Assembly: GCA_051000345.1 (NCBI GenBank) | Contig: JBPCOJ010000038.1 | Span: 1-64,000, forward strand | Source of the DNA: JBHENC01 sp051000345 | GTDB lineage: Bacteria; Acidobacteriota; Blastocatellia; Pyrinomonadales; Pyrinomonadaceae | DNA: 64,000 bases | Reading direction: 5' to 3' | Shown: positions 44,304 to 52,546 of the stretch, piece after piece | How positions within the stretch are numbered: the stretch's first letter is position 1 | Layout of the letters: each line of letters starts with the position of its first letter | Made by a program: the position numbers and the translations under genes | Notes under the pieces: model-generated | The model's input: only the letters and a program-made list of their open reading frames with translations | What the model was told of the DNA's origin: nothing | Databases searched by the model: none

Positions 44304-44732
44304 TTATTTGGGTCTGCCGGGCAGAAAGTAAAAGCGCACGACGAGCAGCAGCGCGAGCGCCGTCGTTCCCATTAAGAGATCGAGCGTCATTGCATCGGGC
44401 GCGACGAGTTTGCGCGCGACGACGAAGATAATCACTTCGATGGCGGCGCTTGTGCGATGAAAGAGTAACAGCAAACCGAGTTCGGCGGCGATGCCGATCA
44501 GCAAAATATCTTCGATCAATTTTTGCAACAGCAAATGCTCGTCTGTCGCCGGATGCCACAGTTGCGGAAAGACGCGTATCAAGACATCGACAGCCGTCAC
44601 TGCGGCGGCGGCGAGAATTACGACGGCGAGCAGCGAAAGAAACATGTGAATCGCGTTTCCGACGTAACGATTAAAAGCACGCTCGAAAACTGTGCCTTCG
44701 CCGACTCCGCTCTCATCCTTTTGTTCACTCAT
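44304..44732 (-). CDS. PsiE-family membrane protein
   Basis: A 142-residue protein with four predicted membrane helices (MFLSLLAVVILAAAAVTAVD, IEDILLIGIAAELGLLLLF, and two more) of the phosphate-starvation-inducible PsiE family. The function of PsiE is unknown. The adjacent LLLFHRTSAAIEVIIFVVARKLV segment is a conserved region of the family. It lies ten bases from both neighbours and is probably co-transcribed with cdd. Confidence 0.8.
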   Translation of the reverse strand: MSEQKDESGVGEGTVFERAFNRYVGNAIHMFLSLLAVVILAAAAVTAVDVLIRVFPQLWHPATDEHLLLQKLIEDILLIGIAAELGLLLLFHRTSAAIEVIIFVVARKLVAPDAMTLDLLMGTTALALLLVVRFYFLPGRPK

Positions 44733-44741
44733 CAGGGAACG

Positions 44742-45170
44742 CTACTTTCCGAACGCTTCGTCTGCAAGAAATTCCGCGTCAAAGGCGTGCGGAAGCAATT
44801 CCTTCATCCGTAGAGACCTCACCAGCCCGCGCCCGTTGGCGAGAATCAATTCGATGTCGCCGCAAAATTCCCAGATTATCTGACGGCACGCGCCGCACGG
44901 CGGCGTCACGTCCTTGTGCGTATCAGCCACGATAACGAGTCGCTTGAATTCGCGCTCGCCTTCGGAAACAGCCTTGAAGATGGCGACGCGCTCGGCGCAC
45001 ATCGTCAAACCGTAGCTCGCATTTTCAATGTTGCAGCCGGAGTAAATTTGATTGTCAATTGTTTCCAACGCCGCGCCGACCTGAAAATTCGAGTATGGCG
45101 CGACGGCGCGCGTGCGTGCTTCCTGCGCAACGTGGATCAAGTGTTGCAGTTCATCGGGCGAAGTGTTCAT
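44742..45170 (-). CDS. cdd: Cytidine deaminase
   Basis: Deaminates cytidine/deoxycytidine to uridine/deoxyuridine in salvage. The 142-residue homotetrameric-type enzyme has YSNFQVGAALET near 26, the zinc site NIENASYGLTMCAERVAIF near 48 with the catalytic CAE, and PPCGACRQIIWEF near 88 supplying the two remaining Cys ligands. The start overlaps the uridine kinase stop by four bases, so the two are coupled, turning cytidine into UMP. Confidence 0.95.
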   Translation of the reverse strand: MNTSPDELQHLIHVAQEARTRAVAPYSNFQVGAALETIDNQIYSGCNIENASYGLTMCAERVAIFKAVSEGEREFKRLVIVADTHKDVTPPCGACRQIIWEFCGDIELILANGRGLVRSLRMKELLPHAFDAEFLADEAFGK

Positions 45171-45811
45171 GCGGCGGCTCCGCCACTGTTGCCTGTGCTT
45201 AGAGTCTTCGACAAACGCTCGCGTATCTTGCCGCTGATTAAATCTATGCCGACGAGGTTGCTGCCGCCTTCCGGGATAATCACGTCCGCGTAACGCTTCG
45301 ACGGCTCGACGAACTGCATGTGCATCGGGCGCACAGTCGAAAGATATTGCTCGATGACGGAATCGGCGGTGCGCCCGCGCTCGGCGATGTCGCGGCGCAG
45401 GCGGCGTATGAAACGCAGATCATCCGGCGTATCGACAAAAACTTTGATGTCCATTTCTTCGAGCAGGCGCGCGTCCGCGAAAATCAAAATGCCTTCGATA
45501 ATAATGATCGGCGTCGGCTCGACCCGCAGAGTCTCCGGCAAGCGCATGTGATGCTTGAAATCGTAAACCGGAAGCTCGACCTGCTGACCATTCTTGAGTG
45601 CTTTGAGATGTTCGACAAGGAGATCGTTGTCCACTGCATCGGGATGATCGAAATTCACCGCGCGGCGAAAATCGAGCGGCAGATCATTGAGGTTGCGATA
45701 ATAAGAGTCCTGTTGCAGATAAACGACATCGCCCGCCTTCACGGATTTGAGCAGACGATTCGCCACAGATGTTTTCCCGGAACCCGTGCCGCCGCAAATG
45801 CCTATTACCAT
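45167..45811 (-). CDS. udk: Uridine kinase
   Basis: Phosphorylates uridine and cytidine to the monophosphates. The 214-residue P-loop kinase has GICGGTGSGKTSVANRLL at the start, DSYYRNLNDLP near 36, VNFDHPDAVDNDLLVEHL near 52, VYDFKHHMRLPET near 82 and RRLRRDIAERGRTADSVIEQY near 135. Length and motifs are standard. It is coupled to cdd downstream and separated from the phosphorylase by an accessory gene. Confidence 0.95.
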   Translation of the reverse strand: MVIGICGGTGSGKTSVANRLLKSVKAGDVVYLQQDSYYRNLNDLPLDFRRAVNFDHPDAVDNDLLVEHLKALKNGQQVELPVYDFKHHMRLPETLRVEPTPIIIIEGILIFADARLLEEMDIKVFVDTPDDLRFIRRLRRDIAERGRTADSVIEQYLSTVRPMHMQFVEPSKRYADVIIPEGGSNLVGIDLISGKIRERLSKTLSTGNSGGAAA

Positions 45812-45815
45812 AAAT

Positions 45816-45839
45816 AGTAGTCAGTGATCAGTGGTTACT
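45816..45839. repeat. Heptamer repeat arm beside udk
   Basis: AGTAGTCAGTGATCAGTGGTTACT is made of TCAGTGR-like seven-base units. It is the inverted counterpart of the arm at 46487-46510, 650 bases away on the other side of a small gene. The two would pair along some 20 bases with a few mismatches. They look like one hairpin element split by insertion. Confidence 0.6.
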
Positions 45840-45998
45840 TTTCGGTCAGGTAGCCATACGAAATTGTATGTCAGCAAATGCTGAATTTATTCGGCTCACA
45901 CCACTAGCAACGACGCGCGATCTAAATACGCAAGATTGATAGAAGGCAAGCGAAATGAAGTCGCCTTTAGGAAATTATTGTGGACGGTATAGCCGAAA

Positions 45999-46445
45999 TC
46001 ATGGTCGCCAACTTCTCTCAAACTGATTTACCAATAAGATAAGCAAAGCTACTGATACTGCAACACACGGAATGATAACGCTCTCGCCGAACTGGGCTGC
46101 ACCAAATATGCTGAAGCTAATCATGATAAGCAACCAAGTTAAGAACACCACCGCAAAATAAAACTTTCTGCGGCGATTCCAAGAAAGTTCTGCTCGAACA
46201 ATCTGAAGTGTTAAGCTGCCTAACTTTACACTTTCGGGATACTCTCCATTCAACCAATCCTTCAAGGGAATCCACTTTCTGTCAAATAACTTGAACACTC
46301 CAATAATCATAAGCGAAGGAGCGACAACGGAAAGCACTTTAGGCAAGCCTAGAGCTAACCAGCCAGCTATGAGTAACAGATAACAGGGAATGAAGCACAG
46401 GAGACAAACCACCATCAGCGTGTATTTGCCAATAGTCACATTCAT
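45999..46445 (-). CDS. Small membrane protein of unknown function
   Basis: A 148-residue protein with about four membrane helices (LMVVCLLCFIPCYLLLIAGW, VVAPSLMIIGVFKLF, FAVVFLTWLLIMISFSIFGA, VIIPCVAVSVALLILL). I recognise no family. The ATG at 46445 has a GGAGG ribosome site. The gene is A+T-rich compared with its neighbours and lies between two inverted repeat arms, so it appears inserted between punA and udk. Confidence 0.6.
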   Translation of the reverse strand: MNVTIGKYTLMVVCLLCFIPCYLLLIAGWLALGLPKVLSVVAPSLMIIGVFKLFDRKWIPLKDWLNGEYPESVKLGSLTLQIVRAELSWNRRRKFYFAVVFLTWLLIMISFSIFGAAQFGESVIIPCVAVSVALLILLVNQFERSWRP

Positions 46446-46486
46446 CTTTATACCTCCCACAAGTGTAAGCATCTAACAAATTCTTA

Positions 46487-46510
46487 ACTGACCACCGATC
46501 ACTGACCACC
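46487..46510. repeat. Heptamer repeat arm at the punA 3' end
   Basis: AACTGACCACCGATCACTGACCACC consists of CTGACCA-like seven-base units and is inverted relative to the arm at 45816-45839. It overlaps the last codons and stop of the phosphorylase gene, so that the protein's final residues GGQ are written in repeat sequence. Confidence 0.6.
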
Positions 46511-47359
46511 AATCGCTAATTTCGGAATGACGCGCCGCAGTAGTTCGCTGAATGTCGCACGCACGCGCTCGCCCGTCTCGATTACTTCTTCGTGAACAAT
46601 CGGCTGATCCAGCACGCCCGCCGCCATGTTCGTGATACACGAAATGCCCACCACCTTAATGCCCATATGCCGCGCGACGATTGCTTCCGGCACGGTGCTC
46701 ATGCCGACGGCGTCCGCGCCGAGCGTGCGCAGCATACGAATCTCTGCGGGCGTTTCATAACTCGGCCCCGACAGCGCGCCGTAAGTGCCGCGCCGTAATT
46801 CCATGCCCATTTCGCGCGCTTCTTCAATGACCATTTCCTGACCATCGCGCGCATAGACTTCCGACATATCGGGAAAGCGCACGCCGAAGCGTTCATCATT
46901 CGCTCCGCGCAAAGGACTCGCGCCCATCAAATTCAAATGGTCGCTAATCAGCATCAGCGCGCCTTGATTGAAAGCGACGTTGATGCCGCCCGCCGCGTTC
47001 GTCAACACAATGGCTTTCACGCCGAGCGCGCCGAACGCGCGAATCGGAAACGTGACTTCATCAAGCGAATAGCCTTCATAATAATGAAAGCGTCCCTGCA
47101 TCGCCGCCACCACAACGCCGCCGCACTTACCAATCACAAGTTGTCCGGCGTGGCCTTCGACTGTCGAGCGCGCAAAGCCCGGTATCTCTTCATAAGGTAC
47201 AACAACCGCGTCTTCCAGATCGTCCGCGAACGCGCCGAGACCGCTGCCGAGCACCAACGCCACGCGCGGCGCTTCCTCGTTATTCAAACGCGCGCGAATC
47301 AATCGCGCGGCATGTTCGGCGCGCTCATAAAGCGTTGCAATGCTCAATTCTTCAGACAT
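46499..47359 (-). CDS. punA: Purine nucleoside phosphorylase
   Basis: Cleaves purine nucleosides with phosphate to base and ribose-1-phosphate. The 286-residue trimeric-type enzyme has RVALVLGSGLGAFADDLED near 31, GHAGQLVIGKCGGVVVAAMQGRFHYYEGY split near 70-95, VLTNAAGGINVAFNQGALMLI near 120, and the C-terminal GMSTVPEAIVARHMGIKVVGIS near 207. The ATG at 47359 is chosen because the longer ORF would run through heptamer repeat sequence. Placed with nucleoside importer genes, it salvages imported purines. Confidence 0.93.
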   Translation of the reverse strand: MSEELSIATLYERAEHAARLIRARLNNEEAPRVALVLGSGLGAFADDLEDAVVVPYEEIPGFARSTVEGHAGQLVIGKCGGVVVAAMQGRFHYYEGYSLDEVTFPIRAFGALGVKAIVLTNAAGGINVAFNQGALMLISDHLNLMGASPLRGANDERFGVRFPDMSEVYARDGQEMVIEEAREMGMELRRGTYGALSGPSYETPAEIRMLRTLGADAVGMSTVPEAIVARHMGIKVVGISCITNMAAGVLDQPIVHEEVIETGERVRATFSELLRRVIPKLAIGGQ

Positions 47360-47383
47360 GAATATCCCAAATGATGATAGAGC

Positions 47384-47460
47384 AGATGTCAGATGCTGGA
47401 GGCTAGATGTCAGTGATAGGTTTCTCACCAACATCTAATATCTGACATCCAGCATCTTCC
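47384..47460. repeat. Heptamer hairpin repeat between punA and a permease gene
   Basis: Left arm AGATGTC AGATGCT GGAGGCT AGATGTC and right arm AACATCT AATATCT GACATCC AGCATCT are seven-base units in opposite orientation. They can fold into a long imperfect hairpin of about 30 pairs with a loop around TTTCTCACC. It occupies the whole gap between the two genes. Confidence 0.7.
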
Positions 47461-47461
47461 T

Positions 47462-48364
47462 TCATCGTTCTTTCTGATACGGCAATCCAAGCGCACGCGG
47501 CGCGCGGGCAAGGCCGATGAATCCCGCGAGCACAACCATCGTCAAGACATACGGTATGATTTGAATAAACTGCACAGGAATTGTTGTATTTATGCCGAAG
47601 AACGGAATTGAGAATACGACGCCTTGCAATTGAATTGCGACTGCCGAGGCAAAGCCGAACAGCAAGCACGCGAGCATCGTCTGCACGGGTCGCCACTTGC
47701 CGAAGATCAAGGCCGCAAGCGCGATAAAGCCGCGTCCCGCCGTCATGTTGCGCGTGAACAAAGATGATTGCCCGATAGACAAATACGCTCCGCCGATGGC
47801 CGCCAGCGCGCCGGAAATCAGCACCGCCGTGTAACGTATGCGCGCGACATTGATGCCCGCCGTGTCCGCCGCTTCCGGGTTTTCGCCGACGGCACGCAGA
47901 CGCAATCCGAACGGCGTGCGAAACAAAACATACCAAGTAATCGGCACAAGCGCGAACGCTAAAACAATCGGCGCATTCGGCAGCAATTGCCCGCGCGGAA
48001 GCTGCGGCGTCGCGCCCGTCGAATCAAACAGCGCGCCGCTCATCAAAGCTGGCACGCCAAGGAAAAGAATATTGATCGCCGTTCCCGTCACGACTTGATC
48101 GGCCTTGAAACGAATGCACGCCACCGCATGAATCCCCGCGACAAACATGCCCGCGCAAATGCCCGCCGAAAGTCCGATCCAAGGATTGCCCGCGTAATGC
48201 GTCACGGCTGCGGCAGTAAACGCACCCGCCAGCATCAAACCTTCGAGCGCGATATTGATAATGCCCGCACGCTCCGAATACAGCCCGCCGAGCGCCGCCA
48301 GCAAAAGCGGCGTTGCTAAACGAATCGTCGAGAAGATAATCGACAGACTAAAGATTTCGTTCAT
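47462..48364 (-). CDS. Nucleoside ABC transporter permease
   Basis: A 300-residue inner-membrane permease with about eight helices. Near residues 18-45 it shows LLLAALGGLYSERAGIINIALEG, the conserved loop of the BmpD/NupQ-type permeases (ribose/nucleoside-like ABC family), and VGENPEAADTAGINV near 155, the EAA-like coupling loop. It pairs with the next permease, the double-domain ATPase and a BMP lipoprotein in one operon. Nucleoside specificity is inferred from neighbours punA, deoA, cdd and udk. Confidence 0.88.
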   Translation of the reverse strand: MNEIFSLSIIFSTIRLATPLLLAALGGLYSERAGIINIALEGLMLAGAFTAAAVTHYAGNPWIGLSAGICAGMFVAGIHAVACIRFKADQVVTGTAINILFLGVPALMSGALFDSTGATPQLPRGQLLPNAPIVLAFALVPITWYVLFRTPFGLRLRAVGENPEAADTAGINVARIRYTAVLISGALAAIGGAYLSIGQSSLFTRNMTAGRGFIALAALIFGKWRPVQTMLACLLFGFASAVAIQLQGVVFSIPFFGINTTIPVQFIQIIPYVLTMVVLAGFIGLARAPRALGLPYQKER

Positions 48365-48373
48365 AACCGGACA

Positions 48374-48449
48374 CCGGATGTCAGATACTAGATGTCAGAT
48401 GTTAGTAGAGGGTGGATACTAACATCCAGCATCTAACATCCGACATCTA
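48374..48449. repeat. Heptamer hairpin repeat between the two permease genes
   Basis: The left arm reads GGATGTC AGATACT AGATGTC AGATGTT AGTA and the right arm TACT AACATCC AGCATCT AACATCC GACATC. They are nearly perfect reverse complements, about 30 pairs with few mismatches, enclosing a loop GAGGGTGGA. It is the clearest example of the heptamer family in the window. Confidence 0.8.
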
Positions 48450-49544
48450 TACTTTTGATCGTTTCAGCAAACCGAATCTGCCGAAAGACCCTCGAAACAA
48501 AGCTTCGGCGGCAACGAAGAGAATTATCATCGCTTGCAACACAAGCACTAAATCTTTCGAGACGTGTTCTGTAAAAATGTCTACGAAAAGACCACCGCGC
48601 GTCAACGCACCGAACAGTAGCGCCGCGAGCACGACGCCCGCCGGATGATTGCGCCCTAGAAGCGCGACGGCGATGCCTGTGAAACCGTAGCCGCTCGAAA
48701 ATCCGTCGTAGTAGCGATAGCGATAGCCGAGCACTTCGTTGATCGCAACCATTCCGGCAAGCCCGCCCGACACGCTCATCGCCAGCACAATCTGCTTGCG
48801 CACGCTGATGCCGCCGTACTCCGCCGCCGCAGGGCTTGCGCCCGTCGCGCGAATCTCGTAGCCCCACTTTGTCTTCCACAAAAAAATGTAAACGAGCACG
48901 CACGCAAGTAGCGCCAGAATAAAGGCGACGTTCAAAGGAATGCGTTCGGGAAAGCCGTGTATAAAATGCCCCAAGCGTGGAATGTGCGCGTTGATGCCTT
49001 TCGGATCAAGCGCTTGATTACCGATAGGCACGGTTTGCAGAATCGCATCGCCCGGCGTTTTGTAGTGATACTGCGTAAAATAACTTGCGAGCGCCACCGC
49101 GATAAAGTTCATCATAATCGTGTTGATGACTTCATGCGAACCGAACCGCGCCTTCAATACTCCCGGAATCGCCGCCCATACAGCGCCCGACGCAATCGCC
49201 GCCAGACACGCCAGCGGAATCAAAATCCAGCCGGACAAATTCGCAAACGTAATGCCGACCCACGCCGTCACAAACGCCGCGATATACAACTGCCCTTCCG
49301 CGCCAATATTCAAAAGCCCGCAACGAAACGCCACCGCCACCGCCAGCCCCGTGAAGATAAGCGGCGTCGCATAAAAAAGCGTATACCCGATGCCGTCCGG
49401 CCAAGACAGAGCGCTGCCGATCAACAGCCTGTATGTCTCAATCGGATCATCGCCGATCAGCAGCACAACGATTCCGCCGACGATAAAAGCCGCGACAACC
49501 GCGATCACGGGAAACATTATTTCTCGTAAAAGTTTCATAAACAT
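48447..49544 (-). CDS. Nucleoside ABC transporter permease
   Basis: A 365-residue permease with about nine helices. The typical loop reads AVAFRCGLLNIGAEGQLYIAAF near 68-90 and the coupling region EIRATGASPAAAEYGGISVRKQ near 230. It belongs to the NupP/BmpC group and is longer at the N-terminus than its partner. A start at 49538 (MKLL) is possible. It is the second membrane half of the importer. Confidence 0.88.
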   Translation of the reverse strand: MFMKLLREIMFPVIAVVAAFIVGGIVVLLIGDDPIETYRLLIGSALSWPDGIGYTLFYATPLIFTGLAVAVAFRCGLLNIGAEGQLYIAAFVTAWVGITFANLSGWILIPLACLAAIASGAVWAAIPGVLKARFGSHEVINTIMMNFIAVALASYFTQYHYKTPGDAILQTVPIGNQALDPKGINAHIPRLGHFIHGFPERIPLNVAFILALLACVLVYIFLWKTKWGYEIRATGASPAAAEYGGISVRKQIVLAMSVSGGLAGMVAINEVLGYRYRYYDGFSSGYGFTGIAVALLGRNHPAGVVLAALLFGALTRGGLFVDIFTEHVSKDLVLVLQAMIILFVAAEALFRGSFGRFGLLKRSKV

Positions 49545-49633
49545 TTGAGGGAGTCAGAGAACAAAAGACAGCAGCTAAGGTTAAGAACGGCAACAACGCT
49601 ACTAAAGAATAATTACCCCATTTGCCTGTGCTC

Positions 49634-51181
49634 CTATTCTGACTTCTGACTCCTAACTTCTGTCTCCTGCTCTGCGCCTCCCGTCATCAGCAATCCAATT
49701 TCGCTGACGCTCGTTTGCTTCGGATCGACTTCACCGGCGATGCGGCCTTCGCGCATAATCAACAAGCGATCCGCGAGCGCCGTCACTTCCTCCAACTCTG
49801 CGGAGACGAGCAAGACGGCGCATCCGGCATCGCGCAGGGCGACGAGCTTGCGGTGGATAAATTCAATCGCGCCGATGTCAACGCCGCGCGTCGGCTGCGC
49901 GACGAGAAGAAGTTTCGGCTGCAAATCGAACTCGCGCCCGATGATTAATTTTTGTTGATTACCGCCCGACAAAGCGCGGGCAGACAAATCAGGGTTCGCC
50001 GGGCGCACATCGAAATCTTTGATAATCTGCTGCGTCCGCTCGCGTATCGCCGCGTTGTCCAGCATCACGCCTATCGGCGCAGAGACTGCCGGACGGCGAT
50101 AATGCACGCCCAAGATAGAGTTTTCCGTCAACGCGAAATCGAGCAGCAGTCCGCGCCTCTGACGGTCTTCCGGGATGTGCGCGATGCCGAGTTCCTTACG
50201 CTTGCGCGCGGACATGCGTGTAATGTTTCGTTCTTCAAACTCGATGCTGCCCGCGATGAGCGCGGGATCAATCAATCCGGCCAGCGCTTCGATCAATTCC
50301 GTTTGCCCGTTGCCCTCGACGCCCGCGACGCCCACGATTTCGCCCGCGCGAACTTCAAACGAAACATTATCGAGCGGGCGCGTTTTATTCCTTGCCGTCA
50401 CAGACAACTCACGCACCGCGAGAATTTTTGCGCCCGTCTTTGCCTGCGGCTTTTCAATGCGCAGCAACACGTCGCGCCCGACCATCAAGCGCGCTAATTC
50501 GGCGGCGTTCGTATTCTTCGTCTGCACATTGCCGACCACGCGCCCGTCGCGCATCACCGTCACGTCATCGGAAATCGCCAGCACTTCGTCGAGCTTGTGT
50601 GTGATGATAATAATCGTCTTGCCGCCCTCGCGCATTCGCCGCAAGATAACGAAAAACTCTTCGACTTCCTGCGGCGTCAACACAGCCGTCGGCTCGTCCA
50701 AAATCAAAAGACGCGCATCACGATAAAGCGCCTTCAACAATTCGACGCGCTGCTGTTGCCCGACAGACAAACTCTCAATCGTCGCGTATGGATCAATCGC
50801 CAACCCGAACTCGCCGGACAATTCACGTATGCGCGCCGCAGCCTGTTTGAGATCGAGCGAGGCAGCGCCGCCCGGCTCCGCACCGAGCACGATATTTTCC
50901 GCAACGGTCATCGTCTCGACCAGCATAAAATGCTGATGCACCATGCCGATGCCGAGATTGATAGCATCATGCGGCGTCGCAATCCGTCGCACACTTCCGT
51001 CCAGCAAAATCTCGCCCGCGTCCGCCGTGTAAAAGCCGTAAGCGATACGCATCGCCGTCGATTTACCCGCGCCGTTCTCGCCGACAATGGCATGAATCGT
51101 TCCGGGCGCAACCGTAATGCTCACCGCATCATTCGCCAGCACGTCGCCGAATCGCTTTGTAATGTTTCGTAGTTCAAGCAT
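49634..51181 (-). CDS. Nucleoside ABC transporter ATPase (two nucleotide-binding domains)
   Basis: A 515-residue double ATPase of the ribose/nucleoside-import type (NupO/BmpB-like). Domain 1 has GENGAGKSTAMRIA near 34, LSVGQQQRVELLKALY near 140 and LLILDEPTAVLTPQE; domain 2 has a degenerate loop GVEGNGQTELIEAL near 285, the signature ALSGGNQQKLIIGREF near 400 and LLLVAQPTRGVDIG. The final dozen residues are encoded by a heptamer repeat and are not part of the fold. It energises the two permeases downstream. Confidence 0.93.
   Translation of the reverse strand: MLELRNITKRFGDVLANDAVSITVAPGTIHAIVGENGAGKSTAMRIAYGFYTADAGEILLDGSVRRIATPHDAINLGIGMVHQHFMLVETMTVAENIVLGAEPGGAASLDLKQAAARIRELSGEFGLAIDPYATIESLSVGQQQRVELLKALYRDARLLILDEPTAVLTPQEVEEFFVILRRMREGGKTIIIITHKLDEVLAISDDVTVMRDGRVVGNVQTKNTNAAELARLMVGRDVLLRIEKPQAKTGAKILAVRELSVTARNKTRPLDNVSFEVRAGEIVGVAGVEGNGQTELIEALAGLIDPALIAGSIEFEERNITRMSARKRKELGIAHIPEDRQRRGLLLDFALTENSILGVHYRRPAVSAPIGVMLDNAAIRERTQQIIKDFDVRPANPDLSARALSGGNQQKLIIGREFDLQPKLLLVAQPTRGVDIGAIEFIHRKLVALRDAGCAVLLVSAELEEVTALADRLLIMREGRIAGEVDPKQTSVSEIGLLMTGGAEQETEVRSQKSE
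49636..49670. repeat. Heptamer tract coding the C-terminus of the ATPase
   Basis: Five seven-base units, ATTCTGA CTTCTGA CTCCTAA CTTCTGT CTCCTGC, run head to tail. On the minus strand they are translated as the last residues (EQETEVRSQKSE) of the ABC ATPase, after the conserved domain has ended. An approximate partner arm (GGGAGTCAGAGAACAAAAGACAGCAG) lies at about 49551-49576. Confidence 0.6.
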
Positions 51182-51193
51182 TGAAAATTGGGT

Positions 51194-51475
51194 TTATTTC
51201 TCTTCAATTTCCCCGTGCTCGCAAGGTAGACGATGAATGTATAAGCCTAAGTTTGATTCATCAGTAAAAAGCGCGTTCCCAGCACTATTCGGCGCGACAG
51301 ATGTTTTACAACTCCGATTATCATTAGCCTGCGCGATAAAAAGGTTGCCAAGAAATTCCAGCGCATCTCGGTCACCCTCAAACAAGACGAGATCATCCAT
51401 CAGCCGACAGGTGACTTTCACATTGCGGTCTGCGTAACTTACGCAAACTTCATCAGGTGTCATCTGCTTCATCAT
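51194..51475 (-). CDS. Unknown small protein in the nucleoside importer operon
   Basis: A 93-residue protein starting MMKQMTPDEVCVSYADRNVK with a Cys near residue 11 and RLMDDLVLFEGDRDALEFLG in the middle. The second motif resembles small immunity-type or regulatory proteins, but I do not recognise the family. It lies 12 bases from the ATPase gene and 30 from the binding protein gene, on the same strand, and no member of known importers is of this kind. It may be an insertion. Confidence 0.5.
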   Translation of the reverse strand: MMKQMTPDEVCVSYADRNVKVTCRLMDDLVLFEGDRDALEFLGNLFIAQANDNRSCKTSVAPNSAGNALFTDESNLGLYIHRLPCEHGEIEEK

Positions 51476-51505
51476 GGTTCACCAAAGAGTAGAGCCTAAC
51501 GTATT

Positions 51506-52546
51506 TTACTTAGCCATCGCATCCGTCACTTGAATTTGTCCGCCGATAATCTTCTGCTTTGCGGCTTCAACCTGTTGCAATACATCTTTTGAAATCAGCG
51601 GCTCGTTGAATTTATCCAAAGCGTAGCCGACGCCGTCGTTTTCTAATCCGTAGACGTGTATGCCGCCTTGGAATTTGTTGCCGACGCGATCACTGATGAT
51701 TTGATAGACGGCGTTATCGACGCGCTTGACCATGCTAGTCAGAACGTAGCCGGGCTTGACCCAATTCTGATTTGAATCGACGCCGATGACGAATTTTTTA
51801 TATTGTTCGGCGGCATCGAACGCGCCGAGGCCGGAGTTACCGGCGGCTGTGAAAATCACGTCCGCGCCTTTGCCGATTTGCGCGACGGCGAGTTCCTTGC
51901 CCTGTCCCGGATTGTTCCACGCCGCATCCGTGACGCCGACGTAATTATCAATCACGCGTATGTTCGGATTAACGGAACGCGCGCCTTCTTCATAGCCTTT
52001 CTCGAATTTATGTATGAGCGGAATATCCATGCCGCCGATGAAGCCGAGCGTGCCGGTCTGCGATTTTTTCGCGGCGATCATGCCGACGAGATACGAGCCT
52101 TGATGTTCCTTGAAGACAAGCGACGCGACGTTCGGTAGTTGGCTAACGCCGTCGATAATCGCAAAGTTGAGTTTCGGATAATCCTTTGCGACCTGTTCCA
52201 TGATCGGAGTCTGCGCGAAGCCGACGCCGATGATTAAGTCGTAACCTCTTTCGGCGAAGGCGCGCATCGCAGGCTCAATCGAAGTCGGATCACCCGGCTC
52301 CACGTCGCGCAGCACAATCGGAAAATCCTTCGCTGCGCGCTTGACGCCTTCCCACGCCGACGCATTGAAAGAACGATCATCTTTGCCGCCGATGTCAAAC
52401 ACAATCCCGACATGCACTTTGGATTTATCATCTGCCGCGCGTGCTTTCATACGGCACGATGAATTAAAAATCGCAACGCCGATGAGCGCAACGCACAGGG
52501 CGAAAACAAACGGCAGCTTTGAATTGTGCTTCAAACTGTATTTCAT
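51506..52546 (-). CDS. bmpA: BMP-family nucleoside-binding lipoprotein
   Basis: Periplasmic substrate-binding lipoprotein of the importer. Of 346 residues the first 30 are a lipoprotein signal (ALIGVAIFNSSC). Characteristic blocks are VGIVFDIGGKDDRSFNASAWEGV in two halves near 47-70, DLIIGVGFAQTP near 104, GSYLVGMIAAKKSQTGTLGFIGGMD in pieces near 150 and VIFTAAGNSGLGAFDAA near 232. This is the purine-nucleoside receptor/PnrA-BMP family. Its stop is 30 bases from the unknown small gene. Confidence 0.92.
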   Translation of the reverse strand: MKYSLKHNSKLPFVFALCVALIGVAIFNSSCRMKARAADDKSKVHVGIVFDIGGKDDRSFNASAWEGVKRAAKDFPIVLRDVEPGDPTSIEPAMRAFAERGYDLIIGVGFAQTPIMEQVAKDYPKLNFAIIDGVSQLPNVASLVFKEHQGSYLVGMIAAKKSQTGTLGFIGGMDIPLIHKFEKGYEEGARSVNPNIRVIDNYVGVTDAAWNNPGQGKELAVAQIGKGADVIFTAAGNSGLGAFDAAEQYKKFVIGVDSNQNWVKPGYVLTSMVKRVDNAVYQIISDRVGNKFQGGIHVYGLENDGVGYALDKFNEPLISKDVLQQVEAAKQKIIGGQIQVTDAMAK

